NCBI RefSeq assembly: GCF_003363435.1
Contig: NZ_QRCT01000012.1
Coordinates: 124,001-188,000 of the forward strand
Direction: 5' to 3'
DNA length: 64,000 nt
DNA from: Anaerosacchariphilus polymeriproducens
GTDB taxonomy: Bacteria; Bacillota; Clostridia; Lachnospirales; Lachnospiraceae
Program-made: the position numbers and the translations under genes
Shown: positions 7,555-17,216 of the stretch, piece after piece
Position numbering within the stretch: position 1 is the first letter of the stretch
Layout of the letters: the number at the start of each line of letters is the position of its first letter
Notes under the pieces: model-generated
The model's database searches: none
What the model was told of the DNA's origin: nothing
What the model saw: the letters and a program-made list of their open reading frames with translations, nothing else

Positions 7555-7705
7555 GAAATTGCAATTGTGTATGAGAGGGAATTGAGTGAGAGTCTCAAGC
7601 GATCCGGTCACTGTAATTAGGGAATGATACCTGGGAAAACCATTGTATTTTAAATATGAGAAGGTAAGGTAGAGTATTGATCTAAAAGCCAGGAAACCTG
7701 CTTAA
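7555..7705 (+). ncRNA. Cobalamin (B12) riboswitch
   Basis: The B12 box AGCCAGGAAACCTGC is at 7687-7701. Upstream the aptamer core is recognisable: AGAGGGAATTGAGTGAGA (from about 7573), CGATCCGGTCACTGTAA (about 7600-7616) and GATACCTGGG. The order matches the cobalamin aptamer, which binds adenosylcobalamin or related corrinoids. It is followed by a hairpin at 7756-7776 and a terminator at 7798-7828, so ligand binding probably favours termination before cbiD, giving feedback control of the whole biosynthetic operon. The exact ends are approximate. Confidence 0.92.
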
Positions 7706-7797
7706 TATATAGAATACGACTTCCGTGCAAAGTTAACATTCTAAAGCATGTAATGAAATAGTTTAAGGAACTATTTTATTTTAGTATTTATGTTTAT

Positions 7798-7828
7798 AAT
7801 GTCTGCCAAGTATGGTAGACATTTTTTT
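7798..7828 (+). terminator. Riboswitch expression-platform terminator
   Basis: AATGTCTGCCA (7798-7808) pairs with TGGTAGACATT (7813-7823) and is followed by a run of T. It lies 47 nt before the cbiD start and is the likely regulated terminator of the B12 riboswitch. Confidence 0.85.
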
Positions 7829-7874
7829 ATTTCTATAAAAAATATATGCGCACCTCGCAGAGAGGAAGTTTTTT

Positions 7875-9029
7875 GTGGAACAGAGAAAAAAGTTAGAAGA
7901 TTTTTATATTATTAAAAATGGGAAAAAACTTCATTATGGATATACAACCGGTTCTTGTGCAGCGGCAGCAGCCAAAGCAGCAGCCTTAATGCTTTTGACG
8001 GGGGAAGAAATCTCAAATGTAGAGTTGCTTACGCCAAAAGGTATATTACTGGATTTAAAGGTTTGTCAAATGAGACGAGAAGCAGATAATGTAACTTGTG
8101 CAATTAAAAAATATGCAGGAGATGATCCGGATGTGACAGATGGTATCCTTATATTTGCGAATGTAAAAAAGACGAAGAAAACCGGTATCGAGTTAGATGG
8201 TGGAGTTGGTGTTGGAAGAATAACGAAAAAAGGGTTAGGACAACCCATAGGAAGTGCTGCAATCAATAAAGTTCCAAGAAAAATGATTCTAGAAGCCGTT
8301 GAAATGATTTGCAATGAATATGATTATGAAGGCGGGATCAAGATACGAATTGAAGTACCAAAAGGGGTAGAGATTGCAAGGAAGACTTTTAATAAAAGAT
8401 TGGGGATTGAAGGAGGCATTTCAATATTGGGAACGACAGGGATTGTAGTGCCAATGAGTGAAGAAGCTTTGATAAAGAGTATTGAAATGGAAATCAAGAT
8501 GAGAATAGAAAATGGTGCCAAATATCTGCTTTTTACTCCCGGAAATTATGGGGAGAATTTTTTGAAAGAAGAACTTGAACTTGATGTTGAACAAAATATT
8601 AAGTGTAGTAATTTTATTGGAGAAGCTGTAGATATGGCAGTTAATCTGGAAGCAAGAGGACTGCTGCTTGTCGGTCATGTTGGGAAGCTTATTAAAGTGG
8701 CCGGAGGAATTATGAATACGCATTCCAGATGTGCGGATTCCAGAATGGAGATTTTGGGAGCCAATGCAATCAAAGCAGGAGCATCTTTAGAGACCGTAAA
8801 GGAAATACTGGATGCAGTTACTACAGAGCAGGGATTACAGATATTACAACATGAGAAACTATTAGAAAAGACAATGGGATATATAGTTGAAAAAATTGAG
8901 TTCTATATTAAGAACAGATCTTATGGACAATTGGAGATAGGAGTGATTTTATTTTCAAATGAATTAGGATTGTTGGGACAGTCGGAATCAGTCTGTTATT
9001 TAAAAGATATGTTTCGTTATAGGAGATAA
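7875..9029 (+). CDS. cbiD: Cobalt-precorrin-5B C1-methyltransferase
   Basis: SAM-dependent C-1 methylation after ring contraction in the anaerobic corrin pathway. The 384-residue product begins with the CbiD signature YGYTTGSCAAAAAKAAA and includes the LLVGHVGKLIKVAGG region. Start is GTG 7875 after AGAGGAAG. It is the first gene of the riboswitch-controlled operon and lies 10 nt before cbiL. CbiD rather than CobF marks this as the oxygen-independent route. Confidence 0.95.
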   Translation: MEQRKKLEDFYIIKNGKKLHYGYTTGSCAAAAAKAAALMLLTGEEISNVELLTPKGILLDLKVCQMRREADNVTCAIKKYAGDDPDVTDGILIFANVKKTKKTGIELDGGVGVGRITKKGLGQPIGSAAINKVPRKMILEAVEMICNEYDYEGGIKIRIEVPKGVEIARKTFNKRLGIEGGISILGTTGIVVPMSEEALIKSIEMEIKMRIENGAKYLLFTPGNYGENFLKEELELDVEQNIKCSNFIGEAVDMAVNLEARGLLLVGHVGKLIKVAGGIMNTHSRCADSRMEILGANAIKAGASLETVKEILDAVTTEQGLQILQHEKLLEKTMGYIVEKIEFYIKNRSYGQLEIGVILFSNELGLLGQSESVCYLKDMFRYRR

Positions 9030-9039
9030 AGGAGAAAGT

Positions 9040-9726
9040 ATGAACGGGAAATTATATGGAATTGGAGTAGGTCCCGGAGATCCGGAGTTATTGACATTAA
9101 AAGCGCTTCGTATTATAAAAGCCAGTCATGTGGTGGCTTTTCCGGGTGAGCGGATGAAAGACAGCGTTGCCTGCCAAATAGTATTACAAGTCTATAAAGA
9201 ACTGAAAGAGAAAGTGCTGATAGGAATTACTATGCCAATGACTAAAGATGCCGATAAATTGGAAGAAAGTCATAAGGAGGGGGCAGACCAGATAGAAGAA
9301 TTGTTAAAGCAGGGGAAACAGGTCGCTTTTTTAACATTAGGAGACCCTACGGTGTATTCCACGTATCTTTATATTCATAAGAAAATCAAAGAGAGAGGAT
9401 ATGAGACAGAAATCGTCAGTGGAATTCCATCTTTTTGCGCAGTGTCGGCCAGACTTAATATAGGTTTGGTAGAAAAGGCAGAAGCGCTTCATATCATACC
9501 GGCGTCATATGAAATAGAAGAAGCTTTGGATCTTCCCGGAACAAAAGTACTTATGAAGGCCGGGAAGAATATGAAGGAAGTGAAGGATCAGTTAATTAGA
9601 AGAAATAAGAATGCTGTTATGATTGAAAAATGTGGGATGCCTGATGAAAAAATCTATACTAGCCCAGAAGAAATACCAGAAGAGAGCAGCTATTATTCAT
9701 TGATTATTGTAAAGGAGACCATATGA
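9040..9726 (+). CDS. cbiL: Cobalt-precorrin-2 C20-methyltransferase
   Basis: A 228-residue tetrapyrrole methylase that adds the C-20 methyl to cobalt-precorrin-2. It starts with the family GIGVGPGDPELLTLKAL motif and has VAFLTLGDPTVYSTY and the SGIPSFCAVSA substrate loop typical of CbiL/CobI. ATG 9040 follows AAAGGAG. Its stop overlaps the next start (ATGA), indicating translational coupling to cbiF. Confidence 0.94.
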   Translation: MNGKLYGIGVGPGDPELLTLKALRIIKASHVVAFPGERMKDSVACQIVLQVYKELKEKVLIGITMPMTKDADKLEESHKEGADQIEELLKQGKQVAFLTLGDPTVYSTYLYIHKKIKERGYETEIVSGIPSFCAVSARLNIGLVEKAEALHIIPASYEIEEALDLPGTKVLMKAGKNMKEVKDQLIRRNKNAVMIEKCGMPDEKIYTSPEEIPEESSYYSLIIVKETI

Positions 9727-10484
9727 TTAGATTTGTTGGAGCAGGTCCCGGTGCCTCTGATTTAATTACTGTAAGAGGATTAAAAATTATAAAAGAGGCA
9801 GATGTGATTATTTATGCAGGTTCTTTAGTGAATAAAGAATTATTAGAATATGCAGGAAAAGAGTGTCAAATATTTAATAGTGCTGTTATGACGTTAGAAG
9901 AAGTGATTCAGGTCATGGTTGACAGTGAAGAAAAAGGACTTGATACGGTCAGACTGCATACTGGAGATCCATGTTTATATGGAGCGGTAAGAGAGCAGAT
10001 GGATATTTTGGAACAAAAGAATATACCATATGAGAGCTGTCCGGGAGTCAGTTCATTCTGTGGTGCAGCTTCTGTATTAAATTTGGAATATACACTTCCG
10101 GGAGTCTCTCAAAGTGTGGTTATAACGAGAGTTTCCGGAAGAACTCCCGTACCGGACAAAGAAAGTATTGAGTCTTTTGCAGCACATCAGGCAACGATGG
10201 TAATCTTTTTAAGTACCGGGATGTTAGAGGAATTATCGAAAAGACTGATAGAAGGTGGCTATCAGGAAGATTCTCCGGCAGCTATCGTTTATAAGGCTAC
10301 TTGGAAAGATGAGAAAACTTTTTTATGCACCGTTGGAAGTTTAGCTATGACAGCGGATGAAAATAAAATTTCAAAAACAGCACTAATCATAATTGGAGAT
10401 GTTCTGTCCCGTGGTCGATATGAAAGATCGCAATTGTATCACCCCAATTTTTCGACGCAGTTTCGTAAAGGTGTCAGTGAGTAA
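9723..10484 (+). CDS. cbiF: Cobalt-precorrin-4 C11-methyltransferase
   Basis: A 253-residue tetrapyrrole methylase that methylates C-11. CbiF signatures: FVGAGPGASDLITVRG, YAGSLVNKELL, LHTGDPCLYGAVREQ and the TRVSGRTPVP segment. It overlaps cbiL by 4 nt; AAAGGAG at 9711 is its ribosome binding site. Acts with the downstream CbiG, which opens the ring lactone. Confidence 0.95.
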   Translation: MIRFVGAGPGASDLITVRGLKIIKEADVIIYAGSLVNKELLEYAGKECQIFNSAVMTLEEVIQVMVDSEEKGLDTVRLHTGDPCLYGAVREQMDILEQKNIPYESCPGVSSFCGAASVLNLEYTLPGVSQSVVITRVSGRTPVPDKESIESFAAHQATMVIFLSTGMLEELSKRLIEGGYQEDSPAAIVYKATWKDEKTFLCTVGSLAMTADENKISKTALIIIGDVLSRGRYERSQLYHPNFSTQFRKGVSE

Positions 10485-10498
10485 AGGATAAAAGAAAA

Positions 10499-11548
10499 AT
10501 GAAAATTGCCTTGATTAGTTTTACTTTAAATGGTCAGATTTTAGGAAAAGAAATAAGAGAAAAATTAAGAATAGATCATTATGAAGTCCAGTTATTTACA
10601 AAATGCAGGTACCAAAAGTCAAAAATGGCTATTTATGTGGAAGAATCCATAGAAATGTGGACTGGGAAGATGTTTCAACAAACAGAAGGAATTGTATTTG
10701 TAGGTGCCTGTGGTATTGCAGTCAGGAGTATTGCACCATTTTTGAAGGACAAAAAGAATGACCCGGCAGTCATAGTAGTTGATGATACAGGGAAATTTTG
10801 TATCTCTCTGTTATCTGGGCACATTGGAGGTGCCAATGAGTTGACTAATATATTGGCACGAAGAATTAGTGCAATACCTGTAATTACTACAGCGACAGAT
10901 TTAAATCAAAAATTCGCAGTGGATGTTTTTGCAAAAAAAAATAATCTGGAGATGTCTGATAGCTGCCTTGCAAAAGAAATATCGGCTGTTTTGCTGGCAG
11001 GAAAAAAGGTGAACATTTTCAGTGAAAGTAACCTGCCTGAAAACCTCCCAGAAGGATTAGTGTTTGTGAAAGAAAATACATCATTTATCAATCTATATAT
11101 AGGCATATATAGAAATAGAGGAAATTTTAATGATGCTACTTTATTTTTGACGCCTAAAGTAATAACTCTGGGAATTGGCTGTAAAAAAGAAACAAAGTCA
11201 GAAACAATTGAGCAATTTGTTGAACAGGTCTGTAAGGAAAATTATATTGATAAAAAAGCGATCAGGCAGGTGGTCAGTATTGATTTAAAAATACGAGAAC
11301 CTGGAATCTTAGAATATTGTAACAAGTTTAATCTTTCATTTAGGTGTTTTACGAACGAGGAATTAAATAGGGTGAAGGGAGAGTTTTCCTCATCCTTATT
11401 CGTAGAAGCTATAACAGGTGTGGATAACGTTTGTGAAAGGAGCGCTGTTTTGGGGAGTAATCAGGGTAAGTTGATTTTGAAGAAAAAAGCGCATTATGGT
11501 GTAACGTTAGCGATGGCGGTAGAAGAATGGAGTGTTGATTTTGAATAA
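10499..11548 (+). CDS. cbiG: Cobalt-precorrin-5A hydrolase
   Basis: Opens the delta-lactone of cobalt-precorrin-5A and releases acetaldehyde, the ring-contraction step. The 349-residue protein has the N-terminal half with VGACGIAVRSIAPFL and LLSGHIGGANELT, and the CbiG C-terminal domain beginning about residue 222 (TLGIGCKKETKSETI). Separate from CbiH here, though the two are fused in some bacteria. Its stop overlaps the cbiH start. Confidence 0.94.
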   Translation: MKIALISFTLNGQILGKEIREKLRIDHYEVQLFTKCRYQKSKMAIYVEESIEMWTGKMFQQTEGIVFVGACGIAVRSIAPFLKDKKNDPAVIVVDDTGKFCISLLSGHIGGANELTNILARRISAIPVITTATDLNQKFAVDVFAKKNNLEMSDSCLAKEISAVLLAGKKVNIFSESNLPENLPEGLVFVKENTSFINLYIGIYRNRGNFNDATLFLTPKVITLGIGCKKETKSETIEQFVEQVCKENYIDKKAIRQVVSIDLKIREPGILEYCNKFNLSFRCFTNEELNRVKGEFSSSLFVEAITGVDNVCERSAVLGSNQGKLILKKKAHYGVTLAMAVEEWSVDFE

Positions 11549-12272
11549 GGTTTTTATAGTAGGAATTGGACCGGGTGGTTATGAGCAGATGACGATACGT
11601 GCAGTCAGAGTATTAGAAACATGTGATGTGATTATTGGCTATACGGTTTATATTGATTTGATAAAAGAATATTTTCCGGATAAAGAATTCAAGTCGACAC
11701 CGATGAAGAAGGAAATCGAGCGTTGCAGAATGGCTTTTGAAGAAGCATCGCAAGGCAGGCGGATCGCTATGATCTGCAGCGGCGATGCAGGAATATATGG
11801 GATGGCAGGTCTTATGTATGAGATTGGAGAGCATTTTCCCGCAGTACAGTTAGAAGTGATTACCGGGGTAACGGCAGCAACAGCAGGAGCGGCTGTTTTA
11901 GGAGCACCTTTGATGCATGATTTTTGCTTCATCAGTTTAAGTGATCTGTTAACTCCTTGGGAAAAAATAGGAAACCGTTTATTGAGAGCAGCACAAGCTG
12001 ATTTTGTAATATGTCTATATAATCCGTCCAGCAGGAAGCGCTATGATTATCTTGAAAAAGCTTGTGATTTAGTGATGCAGTATAAAAAGGAAGATACCGT
12101 CTGCGGAATAGCAATAAATATAGGAAGAGAAAAGGAAGAGATAAAGATTATGAGCTTAAAAGAGTTGCGTAATACACAGGTAGATATGTTTTCGACGGTA
12201 TTTATCGGAAACAGTCAGACCAAGAATCTAAATGGAAAAATGGTAACACCAAGAGGATATCAAAATGTATAA
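11541..12272 (+). CDS. cbiH: Cobalt-factor III / precorrin-3B C17-methyltransferase
   Basis: Methylates C-17 and drives ring contraction. The 243-residue product starts NKVFIVGIGPGGYEQMT and has the CbiH GDAGIYGMAGLMYE and YNPSSRKRYDYL motifs. Start codon uncertain: TTG 11541 is 8 nt after GGAG, giving the usual family N-terminus; GTG 11532 would add three residues. It overlaps cbiG by 8 nt and cbiJ by 8 nt. Confidence 0.92.
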   Translation: MNKVFIVGIGPGGYEQMTIRAVRVLETCDVIIGYTVYIDLIKEYFPDKEFKSTPMKKEIERCRMAFEEASQGRRIAMICSGDAGIYGMAGLMYEIGEHFPAVQLEVITGVTAATAGAAVLGAPLMHDFCFISLSDLLTPWEKIGNRLLRAAQADFVICLYNPSSRKRYDYLEKACDLVMQYKKEDTVCGIAINIGREKEEIKIMSLKELRNTQVDMFSTVFIGNSQTKNLNGKMVTPRGYQNV

Positions 12273-14271
12273 AAGAGCTGTTGTTTTTGCGGGAACTTTA
12301 GAAGGGCGTACAATTGCAGAATATTTAGCCGGTCGAGGTGTTGAGACTTTTGTTCGTGTTGCCACTGCCTATGGAGAAAGTCTGCTACCAAGGATGGAAA
12401 ATTTAGTAATAAATTCTGATCGGCTTACAATGGAAGAAATGGTAGATTATTTAGAGAAAATCAGACCTCAGGTTGTTGTGGATGCAACACATCCGTATGC
12501 AGCAAAAGTAACAGAAAATATTAAAATGGCATGCAGTCATACGAATCTTCTCTATCTTAGGCTATTAAGGGGAAGTGGAAATTTAAGTGAATATGATAAG
12601 AAGAAAGATATATTTTATGCTCAAAATGTAATGGATGCAGTAGAGTATTTGGAAAAAAGCCAAGGAAATGTCTTGCTTACAACAGGAAGTAAAGATTTGA
12701 AAGAGTTCACGAAATTGAAGAATTACAAGGAACGTTTGTATGTAAGGGTACTTTCTTTGCTCAATGTCGTAAAGGAATGTGTTGATTTGGGTTTTGAAGG
12801 GAAACATTTAATCTGTATGCAGGGGCCTTTTTCTTATGAAATGAACAAAGGGATGATTCAACAGTTTGAAATCCGCTATTTAGTCACAAAAGAATCAGGC
12901 AGTCCCGGTGGATTTGTGGAAAAATGTCAGGCAGCAGTTGATTGTGGTGTAAAACTTATTATTATTGGAAGGCCGAGTCAGGAAAGCGGTCATGATTTTG
13001 CAAGTTGTAAAAGTTCTTTACAGAAGTTATTTCAAATAGAAAGCAGACCAAAAATTTCGCTTGTAGGAATTGGAATGGGAGCTAAGGAAACGATGACGTT
13101 AGAAGCAAGGAAAGCTTTGGATGAAGCAGAACTTTTAATTGGAGCAGGGAGAATGCTTGCGGCGGCGTCCAATGAGAACCAGGCAGTTTTTGAAGCATAT
13201 GAGCCTGTCAGGATAAAAGAATATATTATGGAACATCCTGAGTTTGAAAAAATTGTTATCGCATTGTCAGGAGATATAGGGTTTTTCAGCGGAGCAAAGA
13301 AACTGTTGAAAGAATTAGAAGTTTTTGAACAGGCAGGTGAAATGATACAAGTAATTTGTGGAATTTCTTCGGCAGTTTATTTTTGCTCCAAGCTTAAAAT
13401 TCCTTGGGATGATGTTAAGGTTTCGAGTCTTCATGGGAAAGATGAGAATATAATTGGATTGGTACAAAATCATAAAAAAGTATTTGTTATTGTTGGAAAT
13501 CAAGATGAGATACAAAAACTTAGTCATAAATTTCTATATTATCAAATGGAAAAGGTGACTCTACATATTGGTGAACGCTTGTCATATCCGCAAGAAAAGA
13601 TTATATCAGGCAGTCCGTATGATTTCATTGGATATAAAGGAGATCCTTTAAGCGTAGTTTTGATTGAAAATAAAGAAGCCGGGGAAAAAAATGTAACGAA
13701 TGGAATTCCTGATGAGGAGTTTTTAAGAAATGAAATACCTATGACAAAACAAGAAGTTCGCAGCGTTTCGTTATCGAAACTACGCTTAAAAAAGGATTCT
13801 ATTGTTTATGATATTGGAGCAGGAAGCGGTTCTGTCTCCGTTGAGATGGCTGGGTGTGTTATAGAAGGTAAGATTTATGCTATTGAGAAAAATGCTAAGG
13901 CTCTTCAGCTGATTCGGGAGAATAAGAAGAAGTTCGCAGCAGACAATATCGAAGTGATTGAAGGACTTGCGCCTGAAGCATTAGAAGGGCTGCCGGTACC
14001 AACTCATGCATTTATTGGGGGGACAGCAGGGCGTTTAAGGGAAATTGTTAACTTGTTATTAATGAAAAATCCAGAGATTAGAATCGTGTTGAATGCTATT
14101 ACTTTGGAAACTCTGACAGAAACTTTAGTATGTTTAAAAGATAAAGCCTTAGTGGAAACAGAGATTGTAAATGTTCAAATTAGTAAAGCAAGAGATTTAA
14201 AAGAGTATCATTTGATGCAAGGACAAAATCCTGTATTTATTATTTCATTTACCGGAGGGAAACGATTATGA
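12265..14271 (+). CDS. CbiJ-CbiE-CbiT three-domain fusion
   Basis: A 668-residue protein joining three consecutive activities. Residues 1 to about 255 are the precorrin-6A reductase (CbiJ/CobK: AVVFAGTLEGRTIAEYL, DATHPYAAKVTENI). About 265-475 is the C-5 methyltransferase CbiE (SLVGIGMGAKETMTLEA, LSGDIGFFSGAKKL). About 480-668 is the decarboxylating C-15 methyltransferase CbiT (IPMTKQEVR, SAM motif YDIGAGSGSVSVE). CbiE-CbiT fusion (CobL type) is common; adding CbiJ at the N-terminus is less so. One reading frame with no break. Overlaps cbiH by 8 nt and cbiA by 4 nt. Confidence 0.93.
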   Translation: MYKRAVVFAGTLEGRTIAEYLAGRGVETFVRVATAYGESLLPRMENLVINSDRLTMEEMVDYLEKIRPQVVVDATHPYAAKVTENIKMACSHTNLLYLRLLRGSGNLSEYDKKKDIFYAQNVMDAVEYLEKSQGNVLLTTGSKDLKEFTKLKNYKERLYVRVLSLLNVVKECVDLGFEGKHLICMQGPFSYEMNKGMIQQFEIRYLVTKESGSPGGFVEKCQAAVDCGVKLIIIGRPSQESGHDFASCKSSLQKLFQIESRPKISLVGIGMGAKETMTLEARKALDEAELLIGAGRMLAAASNENQAVFEAYEPVRIKEYIMEHPEFEKIVIALSGDIGFFSGAKKLLKELEVFEQAGEMIQVICGISSAVYFCSKLKIPWDDVKVSSLHGKDENIIGLVQNHKKVFVIVGNQDEIQKLSHKFLYYQMEKVTLHIGERLSYPQEKIISGSPYDFIGYKGDPLSVVLIENKEAGEKNVTNGIPDEEFLRNEIPMTKQEVRSVSLSKLRLKKDSIVYDIGAGSGSVSVEMAGCVIEGKIYAIEKNAKALQLIRENKKKFAADNIEVIEGLAPEALEGLPVPTHAFIGGTAGRLREIVNLLLMKNPEIRIVLNAITLETLTETLVCLKDKALVETEIVNVQISKARDLKEYHLMQGQNPVFIISFTGGKRL

Positions 14272-15623
14272 AAGTACCAAGAGTTCTAATAACAGCAGGA
14301 GCAAGCGGAAATGGCAAAACGATGATTACATGTGGGATTTTGCAGGCTTTGGTGAATCGAGGGCTTAAGACGGGTTCTTTTAAATGTGGTCCGGATTATA
14401 TTGATCCTATCTTTCATAGCAGAGTCATAAAAACGAAAAGCCGGAATCTCGACAGTTTTTTGTCTAAGCCGGAGACGGTAAGGGATATATTAGCCATGAA
14501 TGGAAGTCAGTGTGATATTTCAGTGTTGGAAGGAGTCATGGGTTATTATGATGGATTGGGCGGTACTCATACACAAGCCAGCACTTATGATATTGCAACG
14601 ATTACGGAAACGCCTGTAATCTTAATTGTTAATTGTAAAGGTTTAAGTCTTTCTGCAGCAGCATATGTTCAAGGTTTTTTACACTTTAAGAACGACAGTA
14701 ATATCAAGGGAGTGATCTTGAACCAACTGCCGGAAGTGCTTTATAAAAGCATGAAGGACTTAATAGAAGAAGCGGTAGGAGTCGAGGTTTATGGATATGT
14801 ACCTAATATAGAAGATTTTCAGTTAGAAAGCCGTCATTTGGGGTTGATTTTGCCGGATGAAATAAAAGATATTCAAGAAAAATTAAATGAACTTGGCGGT
14901 TTATTTGAACATACTTTAGATATCGACAGCATATTGAGTCTGGCTGATAGTGCACCGGAATTGGAACAGCCTACAGAGATTAAAATTGAGAATAAGTTAC
15001 GAAGATCTCTTCGAATTGGTGTGGCAAAAGATGAAGCATTTTGTTTTTTATATGAAGACAATTTGAAATATTTAAAAGATCATGGAGTTGAGATTGTCGA
15101 ATTTTCTCCTATACACGATAAAGTGCTTCCTTCTAATCTTCAAGGTCTTATTCTTCATGGAGGGTACCCGGAACTTTATGTTTTGCAGTTAAGTGAGAAT
15201 CAATCTATGAAGGAAAGTATTTATCATGCATTAAACAACAGAATGCCTTGTATTGCGGAATGCGGCGGTTTTATGTATCTGCATCAATGGCTGGAAGATA
15301 AGGATGGAAAAGATTATCCCATGGTAGGTATCATAGAGGGAAGAACTCATTATACTAATAAATTGTCCCATTTTGGATATATTACCTTATCGCAAGGAAA
15401 AGTATTTGGTAAGGAAGTTGGAGAGTTAAAAGCTCATGAATTTCATTATTATGAATCAACTGAATGTGGAGAAAGCTTTTTGGCTCAAAAATCATATAGC
15501 AGTCGGAGCTGGAGATGTATTCATTCAACAGATACATTGTTAGCAGGATTCCCACATCATTATTTTTATGGGAATTCTCGTTTGGCGGAAGCTTTTTTGG
15601 AGGTGTGTGAGAATGAAACTTAA
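14268..15623 (+). CDS. cbiA: Cobyrinate a,c-diamide synthase
   Basis: ATP- and glutamine-dependent amidation of the a and c side chains. The 451-residue protein has the N-terminal dethiobiotin-synthetase-type ATPase (ITAGASGNGKTMITCG, KCGPDYIDPIFH) and a C-terminal class I glutaminase-like domain (LHGGYPELY, catalytic Cys in IAECGGFMYL). Overlaps the upstream fusion gene by 4 nt (ATGA) and cobT by 11 nt. Confidence 0.95.
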   Translation: MKVPRVLITAGASGNGKTMITCGILQALVNRGLKTGSFKCGPDYIDPIFHSRVIKTKSRNLDSFLSKPETVRDILAMNGSQCDISVLEGVMGYYDGLGGTHTQASTYDIATITETPVILIVNCKGLSLSAAAYVQGFLHFKNDSNIKGVILNQLPEVLYKSMKDLIEEAVGVEVYGYVPNIEDFQLESRHLGLILPDEIKDIQEKLNELGGLFEHTLDIDSILSLADSAPELEQPTEIKIENKLRRSLRIGVAKDEAFCFLYEDNLKYLKDHGVEIVEFSPIHDKVLPSNLQGLILHGGYPELYVLQLSENQSMKESIYHALNNRMPCIAECGGFMYLHQWLEDKDGKDYPMVGIIEGRTHYTNKLSHFGYITLSQGKVFGKEVGELKAHEFHYYESTECGESFLAQKSYSSRSWRCIHSTDTLLAGFPHHYFYGNSRLAEAFLEVCENET

Positions 15624-16662
15624 ACAAGTGATTGAAATGATACAGCCTGCAGATGAAAAATCAATGCAACTTTGCCGCAGAAGATGGGACTCTATTGCGA
15701 AACCATTGCATAGTCTGGGGAAAATGGAAGATATGTTGATTAAAATTGCAGGAATGACGAAGGATACAACGATGCATCTTGGAAAGAAGGCATTGATAGT
15801 CATGTGTGCGGACAATGGTGTGGTAGAGGAAGGCGTAACGCAGTCAGGGCAAGAAGTAACTGCGATTGTTTCAGAAAACTTTTGGAAAACAAAAGCAACT
15901 GCAAGTATTATGTGTAAAACGGTTGGTGCAGATATATTTCCTGTGGATATTGGAATTGCGGTAGATACGAATATTATTAATAAGAAGGTTGCTTATGGGA
16001 CCAAAAATATGGCAAAAGAACCGGCGATGACCAAAGAGGAAGCGATCCGCGCCATAGAAGTCGGAATTGATATGGTAGAAACGCTAAAAGAAAAAGGTTA
16101 TGGAATAATTGCTACAGGTGAGATGGGCATTGGAAATACGACGACCAGCAGCGCGATTGCAGCGATTCTTTTGGATAAAAAAGTAGAAGAAGTGACAGGA
16201 AGAGGGGCAGGGCTGTCAAGTGAAGGTCTGGGAAGAAAAATTACTTGTATTCAAAAAGCCATTCAGCTTCATGCCCCGGATAAAGAAGATGCGATTGACG
16301 TAATTCGTAAAGTCGGAGGTTTGGACATTGCAGGAATGACAGGCGTTTTTCTTGGAGGTGCAGCACTTGGAACGCCCATTATTATTGATGGATTTATATC
16401 TGCGGTCTCTGCATTATTGGCGGTCAAGCTCTGTCCACATACGAAAGATTATATGCTGGCTTCTCATATTTCAAATGAACCCGCTGCAGTTATGCTTTTG
16501 AAAGAATTAGGTTTGGAGGCTTCTCTTGTCTGCGATATGTGTCTGGGAGAGGGAACAGGAGCAATTAGTTTGTATCCCATTCTGGATATTGCCAATGCGG
16601 TTTATGAGGGAATGGCAACCTTTGATGCTGTTAATATAGAAAAATATCAACCATTAAGGTAG
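15613..16662 (+). CDS. cobT: Nicotinate-nucleotide:dimethylbenzimidazole phosphoribosyltransferase
   Basis: Activates the lower-ligand base to its alpha-ribotide. The 349-residue product has the CobT signatures RRRWDSIAKPLHSLG, MCADNGVVEEGVTQSG, GEMGIGNTTTSSAIAA and the catalytic-glutamate region LGEGTGAISLYP. Start ATG 15613 is chosen because GGAGG lies 9 nt upstream; a longer in-frame start would lie well inside cbiA. No bza/bluB gene for making dimethylbenzimidazole is in this window, so the base may be scavenged or another benzimidazole or purine. Confidence 0.94.
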   Translation: MKLKQVIEMIQPADEKSMQLCRRRWDSIAKPLHSLGKMEDMLIKIAGMTKDTTMHLGKKALIVMCADNGVVEEGVTQSGQEVTAIVSENFWKTKATASIMCKTVGADIFPVDIGIAVDTNIINKKVAYGTKNMAKEPAMTKEEAIRAIEVGIDMVETLKEKGYGIIATGEMGIGNTTTSSAIAAILLDKKVEEVTGRGAGLSSEGLGRKITCIQKAIQLHAPDKEDAIDVIRKVGGLDIAGMTGVFLGGAALGTPIIIDGFISAVSALLAVKLCPHTKDYMLASHISNEPAAVMLLKELGLEASLVCDMCLGEGTGAISLYPILDIANAVYEGMATFDAVNIEKYQPLR

Positions 16663-16679
16663 AAAAAAGGTAGAGAAAA

Positions 16680-17216
16680 ATGTTACATATTATAACAGGT
16701 GGTAGTGGAAGTGGGAAATCTGTATATGCAGAGGATAAAATTCTAGCCTTATCCGGACAAGCTTCAAAAGCAAAGCGAATATATATTGCGACTATGTATC
16801 CGGTCGATGAAGAAAGTCATCAAAGAATAGAAAAACACCGTCGAATGCGAGAAAACAAAAATTTTGAAACGATTGAGTGCTTCACTAATCTTAAACAATT
16901 AGAGGTGCCGAACGATTCTTATGTCTTGCTAGAATGTATGTCGAATCTGGCAGCGAATGAAATGTATCTTGATTTTGGGGCAAAAGAGGATACCGTAAAA
17001 GCGGTGTTAGAAGGTATTGATTTACTTTTAAGAAATGTGAAAGAATTGGTTATCGTCACCAATGAAATTTTTTCTGACAGTGGTATTTATTTTGAGGCTA
17101 CAAAATATTATCTGAGTTGCTTAGGAAATATTAATCAGGAACTCTCCAGAAAGGCAGAAAATGTAGTGGAAGTTGTTTATGGAATCCCGGTTATTTTGAA
17201 AGGTGGAAGTTTATGA
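16680..17216 (+). CDS. cobU: Adenosylcobinamide kinase / guanylyltransferase
   Basis: Phosphorylates adenosylcobinamide and transfers GMP to it. The 178-residue protein has the P-loop ITGGSGSGKSVYAE, IYIATMYPVDEE, and the RIEKHRRMR segment containing the histidine that carries GMP in characterised CobU. The ending VTNEIFSDSG replaces the more usual VTNEVGxGxVP. A second, shorter CobU-like gene lies at 18004. Overlaps cobS by 4 nt. Confidence 0.9.
   Translation: MLHIITGGSGSGKSVYAEDKILALSGQASKAKRIYIATMYPVDEESHQRIEKHRRMRENKNFETIECFTNLKQLEVPNDSYVLLECMSNLAANEMYLDFGAKEDTVKAVLEGIDLLLRNVKELVIVTNEIFSDSGIYFEATKYYLSCLGNINQELSRKAENVVEVVYGIPVILKGGSL

Larger units (their letters stand above)
7270..7874. 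promoter_or_regulatory. Intergenic region carrying cob operon control elements
   Basis: The 605-bp gap between the minus-strand PP-loop gene and cbiD has an AT-rich left part (7270-7440) that presumably holds the PP-loop promoter, then the cob promoter (7463-7491), the cobalamin riboswitch, an antiterminator-like hairpin (AAATAGTT/AACTATTT, 7756-7776) and a terminator (7798-7828). No gene is seen in it. Confidence 0.7.
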
